Source: Aurelia coerulea
Taxonomy: Eukaryota > Cnidaria > Scyphozoa > Semaeostomeae > Ulmaridae
DNA length: 64,000 nt
Assembly: GCA_039566865.1 (NCBI GenBank)
Contig: CM076947.1
Location: forward strand, 8,315,501-8,379,500
Direction: 5' to 3'
The position numbers were made by a program, and so were the translations under genes. The notes below the pieces were generated by a model that made no database searches, was not told the DNA's origin, and saw only the letters and a program-made list of their open reading frames with translations. Of this stretch, positions 23,723-35,020 are shown piece after piece; within the stretch, counting starts at the first letter, position 1; every line of letters begins with the position of its first letter.

Positions 23723-24612
23723 GGCAAGTGTAAAACGCAGGTTTGCAGGTTGGTAAAACGCAGGCTTGCAGGTTGGTAAAACGCAGGTTTCAGGCCAAAG
23801 GGCTGTGGCTAGAGGCAAGGGGCCTGCTATTAGTGACCAATCATTTAAATGGGCATGCAAATAGACACAATAGTTTATAAACAAACAGAATCTAGGAAAC
23901 ATAATGCAAAATCACAGTATGTGATTAGGTGCTCTTGCTCACAAGTGATGATGTTTCAGAAATAAAGTTTTGAGACAAAACAAAAGTGGAATGAATGAGT
24001 TCAGTGTTGTGTTAGCAACACTGGTTAGTGAGTGTTTTTGGGATGGCCTTAGGAGGCGTTTTAGCACAGTATGGCAAAACAGCACACAATACGAAAAACT
24101 CGTTGGGGGCCCCTTTTGGTAGGGGGCCCTTAGTTCTTGAACTAAGGTGGCCTAAACTGGTTACGCCGAGCACAGTAGGCTATCTATATTTATATAGCTA
24201 ATGATCTGATCTTTATATCAGGTCATGCATTTAAAATTCTCACTATTTTAATACTCGCAAGCCGCAAGGAGTTTCAGAAAAGAAATTTGCATTGTTTACC
24301 ATGTTGCCCTTTTAAATATTACACAACAACGTCTTAGGAGATCATGCCACTGTTGTGAAGAAACCACTGAATGCATTCCAGTAATATTACCTTATTTTAA
24401 TTCAAACGAAAAAATATGAGTCAATCTGCCAGCGAGAGTCCTTGGTTTCCATCATTCATTCCAATACTATGAATAAGAATTTTGAATATAACCAGAAGTT
24501 TAAAATAGTAGGCACCTTGCCTCTAGCCACAGCCCTTTGGCCAGAAACCTGCGTTTTACCAGCCTGCATGCCTGCATTTTACCAACCTGCAAGCCTGCGT
24601 TTTACACTTGCC
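23723..24612. mobile_element. 890-bp MITE, GGCAAGTGTAAAACGCAGG ends, hAT-like
   Basis: Left end GGCAAGTGTAAAACGCAGG and inverse right end. Both subterminal regions contain tandem copies of GTTGGTAAAACGCAGG(C/T)TTGCAG, then GGCCAAAGGGCTGTGGCTAGAGGCAAGG, in inverted orientation. The flanks ATTTCTAG (23715-23722) and GTTTCTAT (24613-24620) agree at 6 of 8 positions and look like a decayed 8-bp TSD. It interrupts the Tc1 transposase tail. A related element is at 56361-57240. No transposase inside. Confidence 0.8.
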
Positions 24613-24639
24613 GTTTCTATGACTGCATTTTCGTAAAAT

Positions 24640-25640
24640 AAAATGGGTTTTTTAAGTTGCAATTGAATTTAGAACAGTTTTATGGATTTAGAGTTATTAG
24701 GCTGTTGTAATTTCTTTTCAAGAAGTCAATTATAAGATGCTACAGGCCTATTAGAATTTGCAGCTTTCTTTCCCCAACACTGAGGAATTGCCTCAGTTGT
24801 CTTGAAAGAAAATTAAAGGAGAATCATTAATTTGTTGTCTTTCCCTTTCAAGACGAGCTCAGAAAAGAATTTGAAGTAAATTAAGCTCTGCTGCGGTTGT
24901 TTTTCAATTTTGAAAAGCATCTTTAACATATACAAAGTTGAGAGGCGTCACATCCCAGTAAAATATGGTACTATTTAACAAAAATGCTTTGCTTTTCAAG
25001 GAATTGGTAATGATTTGCACCCTCTCGCTTTTCAAATTTCATTGGTATTTTCAGCGGAGTAATATATCACTCGTGTTCAACATGATTTCTTGCATATACT
25101 TCAGTCAGGCCTATTTGGCTTTTAAAGTTTCTTAGCAATTCTCAAGCATAGCACTAGAGTTTCTTAAATTTTTTTCCAATTCTAGTAGTTTCTTATAAAC
25201 CATTTTCTTATATATAACGACGCGTATATAATATAATATATAATATAATAAATATATAATATAATAAAATATATATATATATATATAACGACGCGTATGT
25301 AGTAATTTTTTAACACAAGAAGGAAGAACCGGCTTATAAGTAAGTGAAGGGCGTCCCAGAAAATCAAGAAAGTTTACAGTAGAAACCCGCATATAAGAAC
25401 CTTACATTTTGAAATCACCCTGTTTAGGTTCTTATGCATATGATACTATTCTTGAAAACAGGATGCAAGGTTCTTAAATAGGTTCTTATCAAAAGAATTA
25501 ATTACAGATCTTGGACTTCTCAGAGAATGTTGGCACTATTTCAATTTCATCGTCGTACAAACTTACAATGCTAGCAGCATCATCCTAGCAGGATCTGGCT
25601 CATAGACATCAATTTCAGAATTGCTGCTTTCTCTCTGAGT
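24640..25640. other. AT-rich spacer with AT microsatellite and an element end
   Basis: 25225-25290 is a TATAATATA/AT-repeat tract. From 25377 the sequence GTAGAAACCCGCATATAAGAACC and about 130 bp beyond it matches the inverted right end of the element at 52038-53185, so it is a related, partly preserved copy. The AGAAACTC...AGTTTCTTA words of the 9081 MITE also occur near 25125-25195. Confidence 0.6.
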
Positions 25641-25648
25641 GCCGGCAA

Positions 25649-26101
25649 TCATAGCTGGAGTTGCAGCACTTCTTTTCGTGCTTTCATTGTTGCACTCGTA
25701 TGCTTAACTTTCTGACCAGCATCCACAAGCATATTTATATGACTCTTGTCAGAAAGATTGTGTGTCTGACGCAAATGGTTACCAAGTCTTAAAACAGTCT
25801 TTCCAAATGTTATCATTGGACACATCTTTGCTGTGTAGTTCTTCCTTTTTATGCCTGGCACAATTTCTTAGGTTTTTCGAAGACCAAACTGTCCTCTAGC
25901 CAAAACCGCTCGTTTCTCGTCCAATTTTTGCACGGATTTGAGGTGCCGAATCAAATCAATAGTTGACTTCTTGCATCCATCAACTGGGCAAACTACCCTG
26001 TTCTTCTTTTGGTTTCGACATTGCTCTGTTTCATTCTTTCCTTCGACTGCTAACCAGTTGCTGAATGCCAATGAAATAATATTAATTAGGAAGGGGTACA
26101 A
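25649..26101 (-). pseudogene. Zinc-finger protein fragment with one in-frame stop
   Basis: A single minus-strand reading frame of 151 codons is broken once by TAA at 25868-25870 (LRKT stop EIVPGIKRK). It carries two zinc-finger-like modules: CPVDGCKKSTIDLIRHLKSV, and KMCPMITFGKTVLRLGNHLR followed by QTH. The first has both Cys of a C2H2 finger but only one clear His; the second has the HLRQTH end with one clear Cys. Such CPVxxC...HLK/HLR pairs occur in many invertebrate DNA-binding and element-derived proteins. No other domain is seen and the partner or target is unknown. The upstream end may be an exon border. Confidence 0.5.
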
Positions 26102-26109
26102 TATGATGT

Positions 26110-26930
26110 TTGCAATTGTGGTAGCCCACTAATTAACATATGTTAACATTAAAAACACAAATGCAGTGTGTCCCATAACAGTGTCCAACTTTTAAATGTG
26201 AAAAAATCAGAAATATTGTGAACCATTTAGGTATCGTTTGACGTTAGACATGCAATTTTTGTCTTGGGCCAACTTTAGTTCAGGTTTGGCATGATATCAA
26301 GATACTAAATGGAGTTGTGACTAGTTGTTGCTTGTTTTTTCAGGTTTATTGAAATTTGAAAGTTGGACACTGTTTTGTGGAAAACCTGAAAACAAAAAAT
26401 TGGACCTAGACTAATTTTTCACTTAGCTGACATTCATCACTCTACCTGTGACTAATAAATGAAAACAGAGAAATGCTGCGCCTTTTCACCTTTCCTAGTT
26501 CGAAAGTAAAAAATGAACCAAAACAAGATTTCCTGGGATTGAATATAAGGAATCAGCCATCAACAGAGGACCAAATTGTCTTAGAAAAGAAAAGTTGCTA
26601 TCATTTTCCTCTGTAGAACGTAGAAATAATCTGCAAGATCAACTCACAGCTTCCAGATTAGACTTATGTTAAGGTCGCAGCTTTAGCATTTCGATGAAAA
26701 CATTTTGCCACTGAGCAAAAATAATTCTGCATTTCCAGAATAGCCACTAGAAAAGAATCCCTCGTCATCAATTTGGTCTTTAGAATCTTGAGGAAATTCT
26801 TCCAGATATTCTATCATATTTGCCTAGGATAAATATTTGTCATTTTTCGAGGCTGCTCTTCCATACTAGCACTAAATACATTCATTTGCAGTCTCGAGAA
26901 TATGTTTGTCCTCTGTAACATTCTTCGGCA
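26110..26930. other. No gene seen
   Basis: The phrase GTGTCCAACTTTTAAA...GAAAGTTGGACACTGTTTTGTGG (26180-26385) forms an inverted pair around about 170 bp, probably a small MITE. Otherwise nothing is recognisable. Confidence 0.4.
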
Positions 26931-26937
26931 ACTGTAA

Positions 26938-27690
26938 TCCACGGGTCACCAGGTCATGTAATCGGCGGGTCACCAGGTCATGTAATCCACGGGTCACTAT
27001 ATCAGCGGCCGGTGGCTAAGCGGCTATAGCTGCGAGCATTCTTGCACATACTTGTCTGTGTAAGATTAGGTGGCATCGATCTTTCTTAGCTCATGCCCAC
27101 GAATGATGCTCTTTGAAATACCTTAACAATTTAAAGAATTCACGCAAGTCCTTAGAAACCAATGATTGATACCAAGATAACGGGCATTTTCCATTTGAGT
27201 GGAAGATCACACTGCATGGGATTGGAATTTGACCTTGAGTTATTGCACAAGCAATAACACCTGAAACACTGAAATAGCTGAACTGAAACATCTCAAACAC
27301 CCGAAACACTGAAAGCAAATATCTCTTTAGCATGTCATGTGCATTACCGCTGATTTATGAAGTTATCTGTGTCGGCCTCCTCAGTCTCCTTTGCTTCGAA
27401 TTGATAGGACTATGCTCAGTCCAAACATTTTTCGTACAAGATTTTTTGAGAGCAGAAGGATTTTTAAAGATTTGTGACAGATATTACTTAAAAATAAAAG
27501 AATTTTTGCTGAAGGTGCACAAAATTTTTGGGAGTGAAATGCCCCTCAAGGGAAACATCGGAGTTTGTTTGTTTGCAGGTTCTTTTCTACACATCAGTAC
27601 CTTTTACCGACCAGATGGTGTAGGAATGCTCGCAGCTATAGCTGCTCAGCCACTGACCGCAAATATGGTGACCCGCGGACTATCTGACGT
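26938..27690. mobile_element. Element with CACGGGTCAC ends
   Basis: The left side has the unit CGGGTCACCAGGTCATGTAATC twice in tandem, then GGCTATAGCTGCGAGCATTC. The right side carries GAATGCTCGCAGCTATAGC and GTGACCCGCGG inverted. The 138-codon plus frame at 27332-27748 lies across the right part and shows no domain. Right after it, ACATCTCAGTCATAAGTTATA is duplicated in tandem (27701-27743). Confidence 0.6.
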
Positions 27691-28032
27691 GACCCACATC
27701 TCAGTCATAAGTTATAACAACATCTCAGTCATAAGTTATACCTGGTAGCTAGCCGGGGACGTGCCACTTTTTCAATGTCACACGTCTGCGTTCAGAGTTG
27801 AGTTTGTGTCAATCATGCGGAAATCAAGCTTTACTATCAACTTAAAGTTTTGTTTTTGTTTCGCTCGATTGAAAATTAGAATACAATCCCCAATATTCTG
27901 TCTCAGTCACAACAGAATCAAGAACATCATTGCCCTTTTAGTCACTTCCGGCAAATTCCCGTTATTCGAAGATATACGCATGCTCCGCCTCGCTTTGAAA
28001 CGGAAAATTATGAGGAATAATTTATGCATTAA

Positions 28033-28225
28033 GTTTGGCGCATGAGAAGAGTGACGTCTAACTTGAAGTCGCTCCAGAGTCGCATAATGCGACAGGACCA
28101 GTCGCTCCAAGTACATTCTGCTGCACCTAATTAAATTTGCCGAATTTAATCAAGTTAAACGTCGCTCTTCTCATGCGCCTAATTCACCTATTAGGTTTGG
28201 CGCATGAGAAGAGCGACGTTTTACC
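28033..28225. mobile_element. Small palindromic MITE, GGCGCATGAGAAGAG
   Basis: TTTGGCGCATGAGAAGAGTGACG near 28035 is mirrored by CGTCGCTCTTCTCATGCGCC near 28158-28178. A third copy in the first orientation follows at 28197-28220. AGTCGCTCC pairs within the loop. No gene. Confidence 0.6.
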
Positions 28226-28227
28226 TA

Positions 28228-28554
28228 GGCCTAAGACACTTTGAACCCATAAAATGCCAAAATGAAAAACCGTCCGAGCCAATGAGATCAGAACGATTGT
28301 TATTCAGCTGTTTTCATTAACACCATAAAGCGCTATGCTTGTCACCCGCTTCTTTTGATGCATTGTTCTTGATATTTCCAAACGGAGCCATCACACCTGG
28401 CAGGGGACCTCTTGGGAATTTCTATCGAGTCAGGTTGGTCTCTGCTGGGTTCAGATGGGTTCAGGTGGGTTCAGATGGATTCAGCTGGATTCAGGTGGAT
28501 TCAGGTGGGTTCAGGTGGATTCAGGTGGGTTTAACTTATATAAATTACGCTCCG
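28228..28554 (+). repeat. Partial copy of the 832-bp GGGTTCAGGT element
   Basis: Matches the right 325 bp of the element ending at 30775. It includes the run of GGGTTCAGGTGG/GGATTCAG decamer-like units (28445-28530) and the terminal TTAACTTATATAAATTACG. The left part is missing, so this is a truncated or solo-end copy. Confidence 0.8.
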
Positions 28555-28670
28555 TTGAATGATGATAAAGTTAACTTTGGAAGTTTCACCTTTTCAAATA
28601 CGTTTTCTCGTTGTGTTTGATGTGATACTGGTTGCTGAGGTAACGCTCTCTCCTTGAGCGCGAGAGCGAT

Positions 28671-28961
28671 TCAACATAGTGTTTCTTCTGTTTCTTCTTC
28701 AAACTCGCTCCGATCTACAATTTCCTTCTTGATGGCTGCTTCTTCTAAAAGGTTAGTGATTTCGTTATCGAGTGCTGCAATTTCTGTTCTTTTTTTCTCT
28801 AATGTGTTTTTAAGCGTTTCTAGTTTTGGTTTTAATTCGAGCGGGGTTTCTTGATCAAACGGCGGTAAAAGATCTTTCGCTTTCCCGATAGTCTTGCGTG
28901 CTATGAGTCGATGGCCATTTCTGGCTTGCAGTTTCTTCTTTAGGGCTTCCTTGTCAGCCAT
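28671..28961 (-). pseudogene. BEL/Pao-like retrotransposon gag, N-terminal piece
   Basis: From ATG at 28961 the minus frame starts MADKEALKKKLQARNGH and continues with RKTIGKAKDLL, PKLETLKNTLEKKRTEIAALD and EEAAIKKEIVDRSEF. The lysine-rich start followed by an L..LK.TL..K...I..LD heptad-like region and E.I..S is the usual beginning of BEL/Pao Gag, which packages element RNA in particles. It ends at a stop after about 96 codons, and no protease or reverse transcriptase follows, so only the 5' end of an element survives. The ATG lies about 30 bp after a primer-binding site, as expected. Reading upstream of this ATG runs into LTR sequence and is not protein. Confidence 0.65.
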
Positions 28962-28990
28962 ACTTTCACTTTTATCTGTCCTTGTCCCGG

Positions 28991-29002
28991 TCCACGGCAC
29001 CA
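28991..29002 (-). promoter_or_regulatory. Primer-binding site, tRNA-His type
   Basis: On the minus strand TGGTGCCGTG begins three bases after the probable LTR end. This decamer is complementary to the 3' end of animal tRNA-His (ending CACGGCACCA, family knowledge), the primer for minus-strand synthesis in several LTR retrotransposons. Confidence 0.65.
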
Positions 29003-29005
29003 AAA

Positions 29006-29321
29006 TGTTATTTAGTTGACTGAGCATCTTCGAATTAGTTAAGACGCGCGCAGAAGGACCTGCGTTCTTCATAAGATGAGACAAGGACAAATTAAATGAC
29101 GAAAAATATAGCTTACTGAGTTCAAAACGATGTCTCTAAACTTGATTTAAACGATAAAGCGATGATGTATATTACAATGAGATGACGACTTGAATCTTAA
29201 CGTTCGATAGTTGATTTGAATTGTTGTGCGTTTGTTCGTGACTTGACTTTCTTGATGCGTTCTCTCCGATGTTCTAAAACGTTGTTCTAACCGTTGTGAC
29301 AAGAAGGTGTGTCTTGTCACA
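29006..29321 (-). mobile_element. Probable 5' LTR of the BEL/Pao-like element
   Basis: Read on the minus strand, the segment starts TGTGACAAGACACACC and ends AATAACA directly before the primer-binding site. Its first 30 bp are a palindrome (TGTGACAAGA...TCTTGTCACA). The TG...CA borders and position fit an LTR of about 316 bp. No second LTR is present in the window, so the left border is inferred. Confidence 0.5.
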
Positions 29322-29324
29322 GGG

Positions 29325-29930
29325 TGTTCAAAAATATAAAAACAAAATCCAACAGCATGCAACAGGTTAGGCAAAACGCTATCCAAACAACAAATGCCAA
29401 GCAATCATTGTAACGGTGTTTTCGAGTGAGTATGTCTACTCGAAAACACAGAACTCTCGGAAATCACGGAAACCTCGGAACAGGTTCGTTCCGAGAGATC
29501 CGAGAGTTCCAAGAGTTCCGTGTTTTCAACCTGGCCGCTTTTTGCACCATTGCCTTCAGCACTTTTTGAAACTTCACCTGTAGAACAGTGAGGCACACCA
29601 AAATCTTTATCATTTCTGTTCAGCAAATTTAGCAGAGAGCCCTTGGTTCCTCCTGAGTGAGTCAAAAAAGGTTCAGCCATTGAGAGGCTACTGCTACACA
29701 ACTCTGTTAGCAATGTGTTATCTATAATTTGACATTGCCTAGTGAAATATGTGCCTATAGTTGGTAATCAACTGCTTCTTTATTGAGAGCCAAATCTACT
29801 TTTCCTTACAATTGCTGCTGTTGTTTACACCATTGCCTTCGCCACTTGTTTGTAAGGTTACCTATAGAGGCTAACGGTATTCAATGAAATAGGGAAATGA
29901 CGAAATAGTGATTTACGAAATACCTAATCC
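29325..29930. other. No supported gene
   Basis: A 102-codon minus frame (29405-29713) is rich in Ser/Glu (ELLELSDLSERTCSEVSVIS) and unrecognised. CACCATTGCCTTC occurs at 29548 and 29829 in similar contexts, suggesting an old duplication. Confidence 0.3.
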
Positions 29931-29943
29931 CAAAATATTTGTC

Positions 29944-30775
29944 CGTAATTTATATAAGTTAACCCCACCTGAACCCAGCTGAATCCATCTGAACCCAGCT
30001 GAATCCATCTGAACCCAGCAGAGACCAACCTGACGCAATAGAAATCCCAAGAGGTCCTATGATTTATATGAAGCACACAAGCATGGAATTGGCATTTAAC
30101 ACTTGTTCATAATGCTAATGGCTCTGTTTGGAATTATAGCCCTTCAGATTAACAAACACAGAAACTCAAAGGACGTTTTAGTCAAATAATTGACGAAAAC
30201 AATATTGTGTACACGTGAAGGTGAAAAAGTTAGGCCTGATGATTTAGTAGGAGAGTGATATCACTGGGAAAGAAATCCATGACAATTTTTCGACAGTTTA
30301 CCTACCTTCATAAAACGCAGCCAGGAAAGAAATTTGCTTGAAATTTCCTGAATTTTTTTGAAGAAATCTACTCTCCAGATGTTTGGGTATTAAAGTTTGG
30401 ATGCCGGCTAAAATATCTCCTGGATTGGTGGAGATATGGCCACACACAAATCGATAACGCACTTTGAACCCATAAAATGCCAAAATGAAAAACCGTCCAA
30501 GCCAATGAGATCAGAACAATTGTTATTCAGCTGTTTTCATTAACACCGTAAACGCTAACTATGCTTATCACCCGCTTCTTTTGATAAATTGTTCTTGATA
30601 TTTCCAAACGGAGCCATCACACCTGGCAGGAGACCTCTTGGGAATTTCTATCGAGTCCGGTTGGCCTCTGCTGGGTTCAGATGGGTTAAGCTGAGTTCAG
30701 GTGGGTTCAGATGGATTCAGGTGGGTTCAGATGGATTCAGCAGGGTTCAGGTGGGTTTAACTTATATAAATTACG
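29944..30775. mobile_element. 832-bp element, CGTAATTTATATAAGTTAA ends, 10-bp TSD
   Basis: The terminal inverted repeat CGTAATTTATATAAGTTAA is followed on both sides by inverted arrays of decamer-like units (GGGTTCAGGT, GGATTCAGCT). AATATTTGTC flanks both ends exactly (29934-29943, 30776-30785). TSDs of 9-10 bp point to the Mutator (MULE) group. No transposase frame inside: non-autonomous. Confidence 0.85.
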
Positions 30776-30785
30776 AATATTTGTC

Positions 30786-31930
30786 AAATATTGATATCCA
30801 ATACCAGAATTCTGAAGAGGTAACAAAAACAATTCAATGTTAAATATCATTCAATTTCAAGGCGAAAGAACAGATTTCCTCTCAGTTATGGTCACAAGCG
30901 GAAAAAATAAATATGTTCTGAATCAATGGGGACATTGAACACCCATTGCCAGAATTTTTAATACAACAGTCAACCCCAATCCCAGAAAATTCCAAGTGAA
31001 AGTATACGCCAATCACAGAAACTTTAAAGTTAAAGTGTATCCCAAATCTGATATCATAAAAACAAGAATTTCGATTTGCACCACAGTATTTCTATTGTGG
31101 AGACCAAATTTGATGGTGTAAATTATTTGTTTAGAAAAAGTAATATTTTGATACTTGAATCTTTAGTAAAACACTTGTTTAGCCATTCAAAATTCAATGA
31201 GCCTTTAAACAATTCACTGCCTAGAGCATCCCTCACATTAGCGTCAGATTTTTAATTTTCTCTCAAGAACTCTTCACAGTCATGCACCAGAAATCGTTCT
31301 ATATTGGGCCTATTTAGGGGCATTCCTGAAACACTGGTATTTAACGTTCCTAGGATTCCATGGTCTGGCTTTTACTGTATGCTGCAAGGAAGCAAAGTTT
31401 ATCAATATTGGCTTCATGAATAGACGTTCTTTGACAAAACAAAGGAGGAAAGAGTTCACAGGGAACGGTAAACAAACGTCTGCACCTCCGCAATAACGTG
31501 CTGTTGTGCTGTTCCATCACCTCTGCGCAAAAGTACTGTGCCACGGTGTCAGCCTCTATGCTTCTGCGCCAAAGTGTTGCGCCAACGTCGATCGGAGCAT
31601 TTCTCTGCGCCAAAATATAAAAATTAACTACCTGAGGCTCTGCGCCGAAGATCTTCCGAAAATAGGTGGTCAGATTCACCCTGGGCGCAAACTGAGCATT
31701 GTGTTGAGTTGTTGTTAGCGTTTTCAAAACTCGTGATCCAGGCAGAGTTATGCAAAGTAGCTGTATAGGCTATTACTAATTGAGAGAATTTCCTTTGTCT
31801 GCAATAAATAACCACATTGAATAGACGATTCCGGAGAAGTTGGCGGATCTCATTTCACGCAATGCATGATAGGAATATACATCGCGCAATCCAAACTATT
31901 GTAAAATAGAATTGCCTACTAAATTTCATT
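30786..31930. other. No recognised gene
   Basis: A 125-codon minus frame (31350-31727) covers a region repeating CTGCGCCAAA-like words (31530-31660). I see no domain. The rest is AT-rich. Confidence 0.35.
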
Positions 31931-32141
31931 AGAAGTCACCTTATCTTAGCACAATCTTTCCACATTATGAAGCCATTCAAAGCAGCGGGTCCTGATGCAT
32001 CCGCAATTATATCTACAAAAGGTGCCCAAAGCAAGCGAGCTCCTCCGGCAGCAAGTTACTGCCATGCTAAATGGGAAAATTGAAATCCAAGCATGGCTAG
32101 TAACTGGAAAAACGAGAATGATCCAGAAAGGGGGATCAGAT

Positions 32142-35020
32142 CCCGGCGGGGTCACTTCTATATGCATTTGTATATCATGAGAGTTCCCGAAGTCTCTGAG
32201 AAAGGGTGTCCTAGAACTAAGCATTCTAGGACATAGATTCCTAAAAATAGGTTAGTTTTTACATGGAGAAGTCAGAGAATTCCAAAATAAGGGTATCATT
32301 CCATGATAATAAATATCAAACTTTTCTGTAGCTTAATGTTTCTTAGACAAATCATGATACACAACAAATGTATTCTATTATCTGTTACCTTTGAGATTTT
32401 TAATTGCTTCTGTGTGACATAAAATGCAATGTAGGGGGTAATATTTTGAATGCAGTGATTTTAAACTTGTAAGTTGATACATAAAGCACACAGTAAACAT
32501 TTTGCCCAAAATAGTTAAATTAGAATAGGTCTCTGACAACATGTTACATGTTATTCAAAAGAGGATCCCATTTTCAGAGATTTGGGTGCAGTAATATTTG
32601 TTGATTCATAGACTTGAGTTACTTCATTTCAAATCTCCTTCTTCAACTTGATTTGTGAGTCACAGCTTTCTAGTTCCATCCATCAATACCAAACTGGATC
32701 ATTTGTCTATACTTTTGTTTGTTGAAAAACGTTAAATCCAAAAGTGCATTTTTGAGAAAGATTAACTGTTTCTTATCCAGTAAGCATACCATTTTGATAT
32801 GGCAAATATCCAGTTCATAAGATTGTGTTTGGTGAATGCTTTATTGAGCAGGTTGGAGTACTTCCACTAGGTGTTGTATTCCAGGTATAGAGAGGGTTGT
32901 TGTGTTGCCCCATCATCCACACATCAATCAATCAGGCACGATTCTTGCCAAATAGAATGTATTCATATTGACACACAATACCACTCCAGCTCACTATTTG
33001 TTTGGCACAAAGCTTCCAATTTTTCTTCCAGGATGACTCTGATCTTCACTGCTCCGCTGCTTTTCTAGTTTCATAGGCTCCAAGACACTCAAAGAAAGGA
33101 CCTTAGGCCCTAACATAATTTATTCTGTGAGCAGTTAATGGGAAAACAATGGAATCAATTGATCAATATCATTGATTCGGACGTGGTTACCCACTCAAAG
33201 TGAGGCCAGGATTTTAGCGGGAAAATACAGCAGTTCAGGAATCAAGATGGTGATGGTGAGAACTAAGTAAGAGCTGAATGAAACTTATCTCATTGTGACG
33301 AGGGGACCTTTTTCTAACTCTACACGGTAAGGACGGCATATGGTTTTGCACACTTTTGAGAGATCATACTCTGCAGACCAGTGCTAATGGTAGTGGCTAA
33401 TGAGACTTGTGCCTTTTTTGCATGTACAGGGTAAATGCAGTCTTCTTCTTTCCTTGATCAAGAAGATAATGACCTTGCTATCAAGATATGGTCAAAAATT
33501 GCGAATTTGCTGGTACGGCACCTTGAAGGAATTTAAACCATTTGTCGATAACACCAAGAAAAATTAGAAGAATTATGCTAAGTTTCCAAGCTATGGACAG
33601 TGTTTAACCCTATTTTAACCGGGGGGGGGGGGCGTTTTTCGCCCCCCCTGTCGGATTTTTTTAAATAGCTCGCAAACGATGCTATCTACAATGCTGAAAC
33701 GTCTTGACTTTTCCTAAAATTTAGTTGGCAATCAGAAAATAGAAATTTCAAGACCTATTGTTCGACCACGTGACCACCACATGCCCATATTTGGAGAGTG
33801 GTCAAAAAGAATTTCTTTAAAACGGCTCTAATTTCTTTCTTTGTCACTAAATCTCAACAATATATATACCATTCGATTCGTCTTGATGAGTGCTTTCCTT
33901 TGATATATAATTTATTCATATTTGCTGACATCAGCACTTTATTATTTCTATGACGTCATCAATCTTTATGACGTCATATTCCTAATGACTGAGTAATTTT
34001 TGCATGCAAAACTGATGGAATTACCTCAAATATCGATGAAGGTACTTGATTTCATCAATAATATGCGAAATTAATGGTTTTAAATCATAATTATTGAGCA
34101 AACAATTTTGCATTGAATCAAATTTTCATTATTTTATTAGTTGATTTATTAGAAACCACAAATATCCGTATGAAACCATATGAAACTACAAGTTAATGGT
34201 GTCAAGCAGGTATTTGGATAGTTTTTTGCAAATTTTATCAAGCTATTTGCTAATAATTGGCCTTTTTTTGCAAATAGCTCGATTTTCATAAAATATGCAT
34301 TGTTTTTGGTTGCCTAGCAACCAATCACGTGACTACTGATTGATTGATGCTATTTTTAGATTCTCCTTTGTTCAATTATGACACAGTGCAAGTTTCATTG
34401 TCATAGCTGTTATACTTGCGGAGAAAAACAGGGGGGGCGAAAAACGCCCCCCCCCCCCGGTAGAAAATCACTTTTTTTTTACCCGGTTAAAATAGGGTTA
34501 ATTGTTCAGTTTTATGGCTCTTGTCTAGGTACTGCATTTTATACTGTCACACACAGCCAAATATCTTCCTAATTTATTTTCCTGTTTGAACGCAAATATT
34601 AGTTGATAGAACAATCCAAGCCCAGAGTGAAACAGTTAGAAATGTAACATTTGTCCTGTCCCAGTTTCATGTTTTGATTTTAACCATTCTCTTGAAATTA
34701 GTTGCTTGTGTATTTGTGAAAAAAAACAGTTTTGATTAAGATAAAATTTGATTGGTTTACATCTGTTCTTTAGCTGTTGCCATCAAAATGGTCAGTGAGT
34801 TTGAAAATATAGGGTCCAGGTAGAACTTGAACTTTCTGTCAACAGAAGCATACAATTAAGCACAAAATTTCCGTTCATTATCAGTGAAAAGGGTCATTTA
34901 TTTTGTAACAGTCAGAGAAAAGGGTCAATATTGGCCGGGTAAAATCAGAGATAAGGGGTATGTTTAAAGTTTTGGGAACTCACATGATATACATATGCAT
35001 ATAGAAGTGACCCCGCCGGG
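32142..35020. mobile_element. 2879-bp DNA element, CCCGGCGGGGTCACTTCT ends, 8-bp TSD
   Basis: About 47-bp terminal inverted repeats start CCCGGCGGGGTCACTTCTAT. GATCAGAT flanks both sides exactly (32134-32141, 35021-35028). The 8-bp TSD suggests hAT, P or a Mutator relative; the ends do not decide which. No open frame above 70 codons with a domain, so it is non-autonomous. It contains a younger TTAA-flanked MITE. Confidence 0.9.
33608..34497. mobile_element. 890-bp TTAA-flanked MITE (piggyBac-like ends)
   Basis: Ends CCCTATTTTAACCGGG, flanked on both sides by TTAA (33604-33607, 34498-34501). Just inside each end is a G- or C-run hairpin-like motif (GGGGGGCGTTTTTCGCCCCC and its counterpart near 34428-34458). 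TTAA targets and CCC ends are typical of piggyBac, though Kolobok also uses TTAA. Nested inside the 2879-bp element. Confidence 0.85.

Noticed and set aside
27332..27748. 138-codon plus frame starting with a hydrophobic, signal-like segment
   Set aside because: It runs across the arm of an inverted-repeat element and the adjacent tandem duplication; no domain.
29405..29713. Acidic 102-codon minus frame as a retroelement gene
   Set aside because: It lies upstream of the probable LTR, shows no motif and could be chance.
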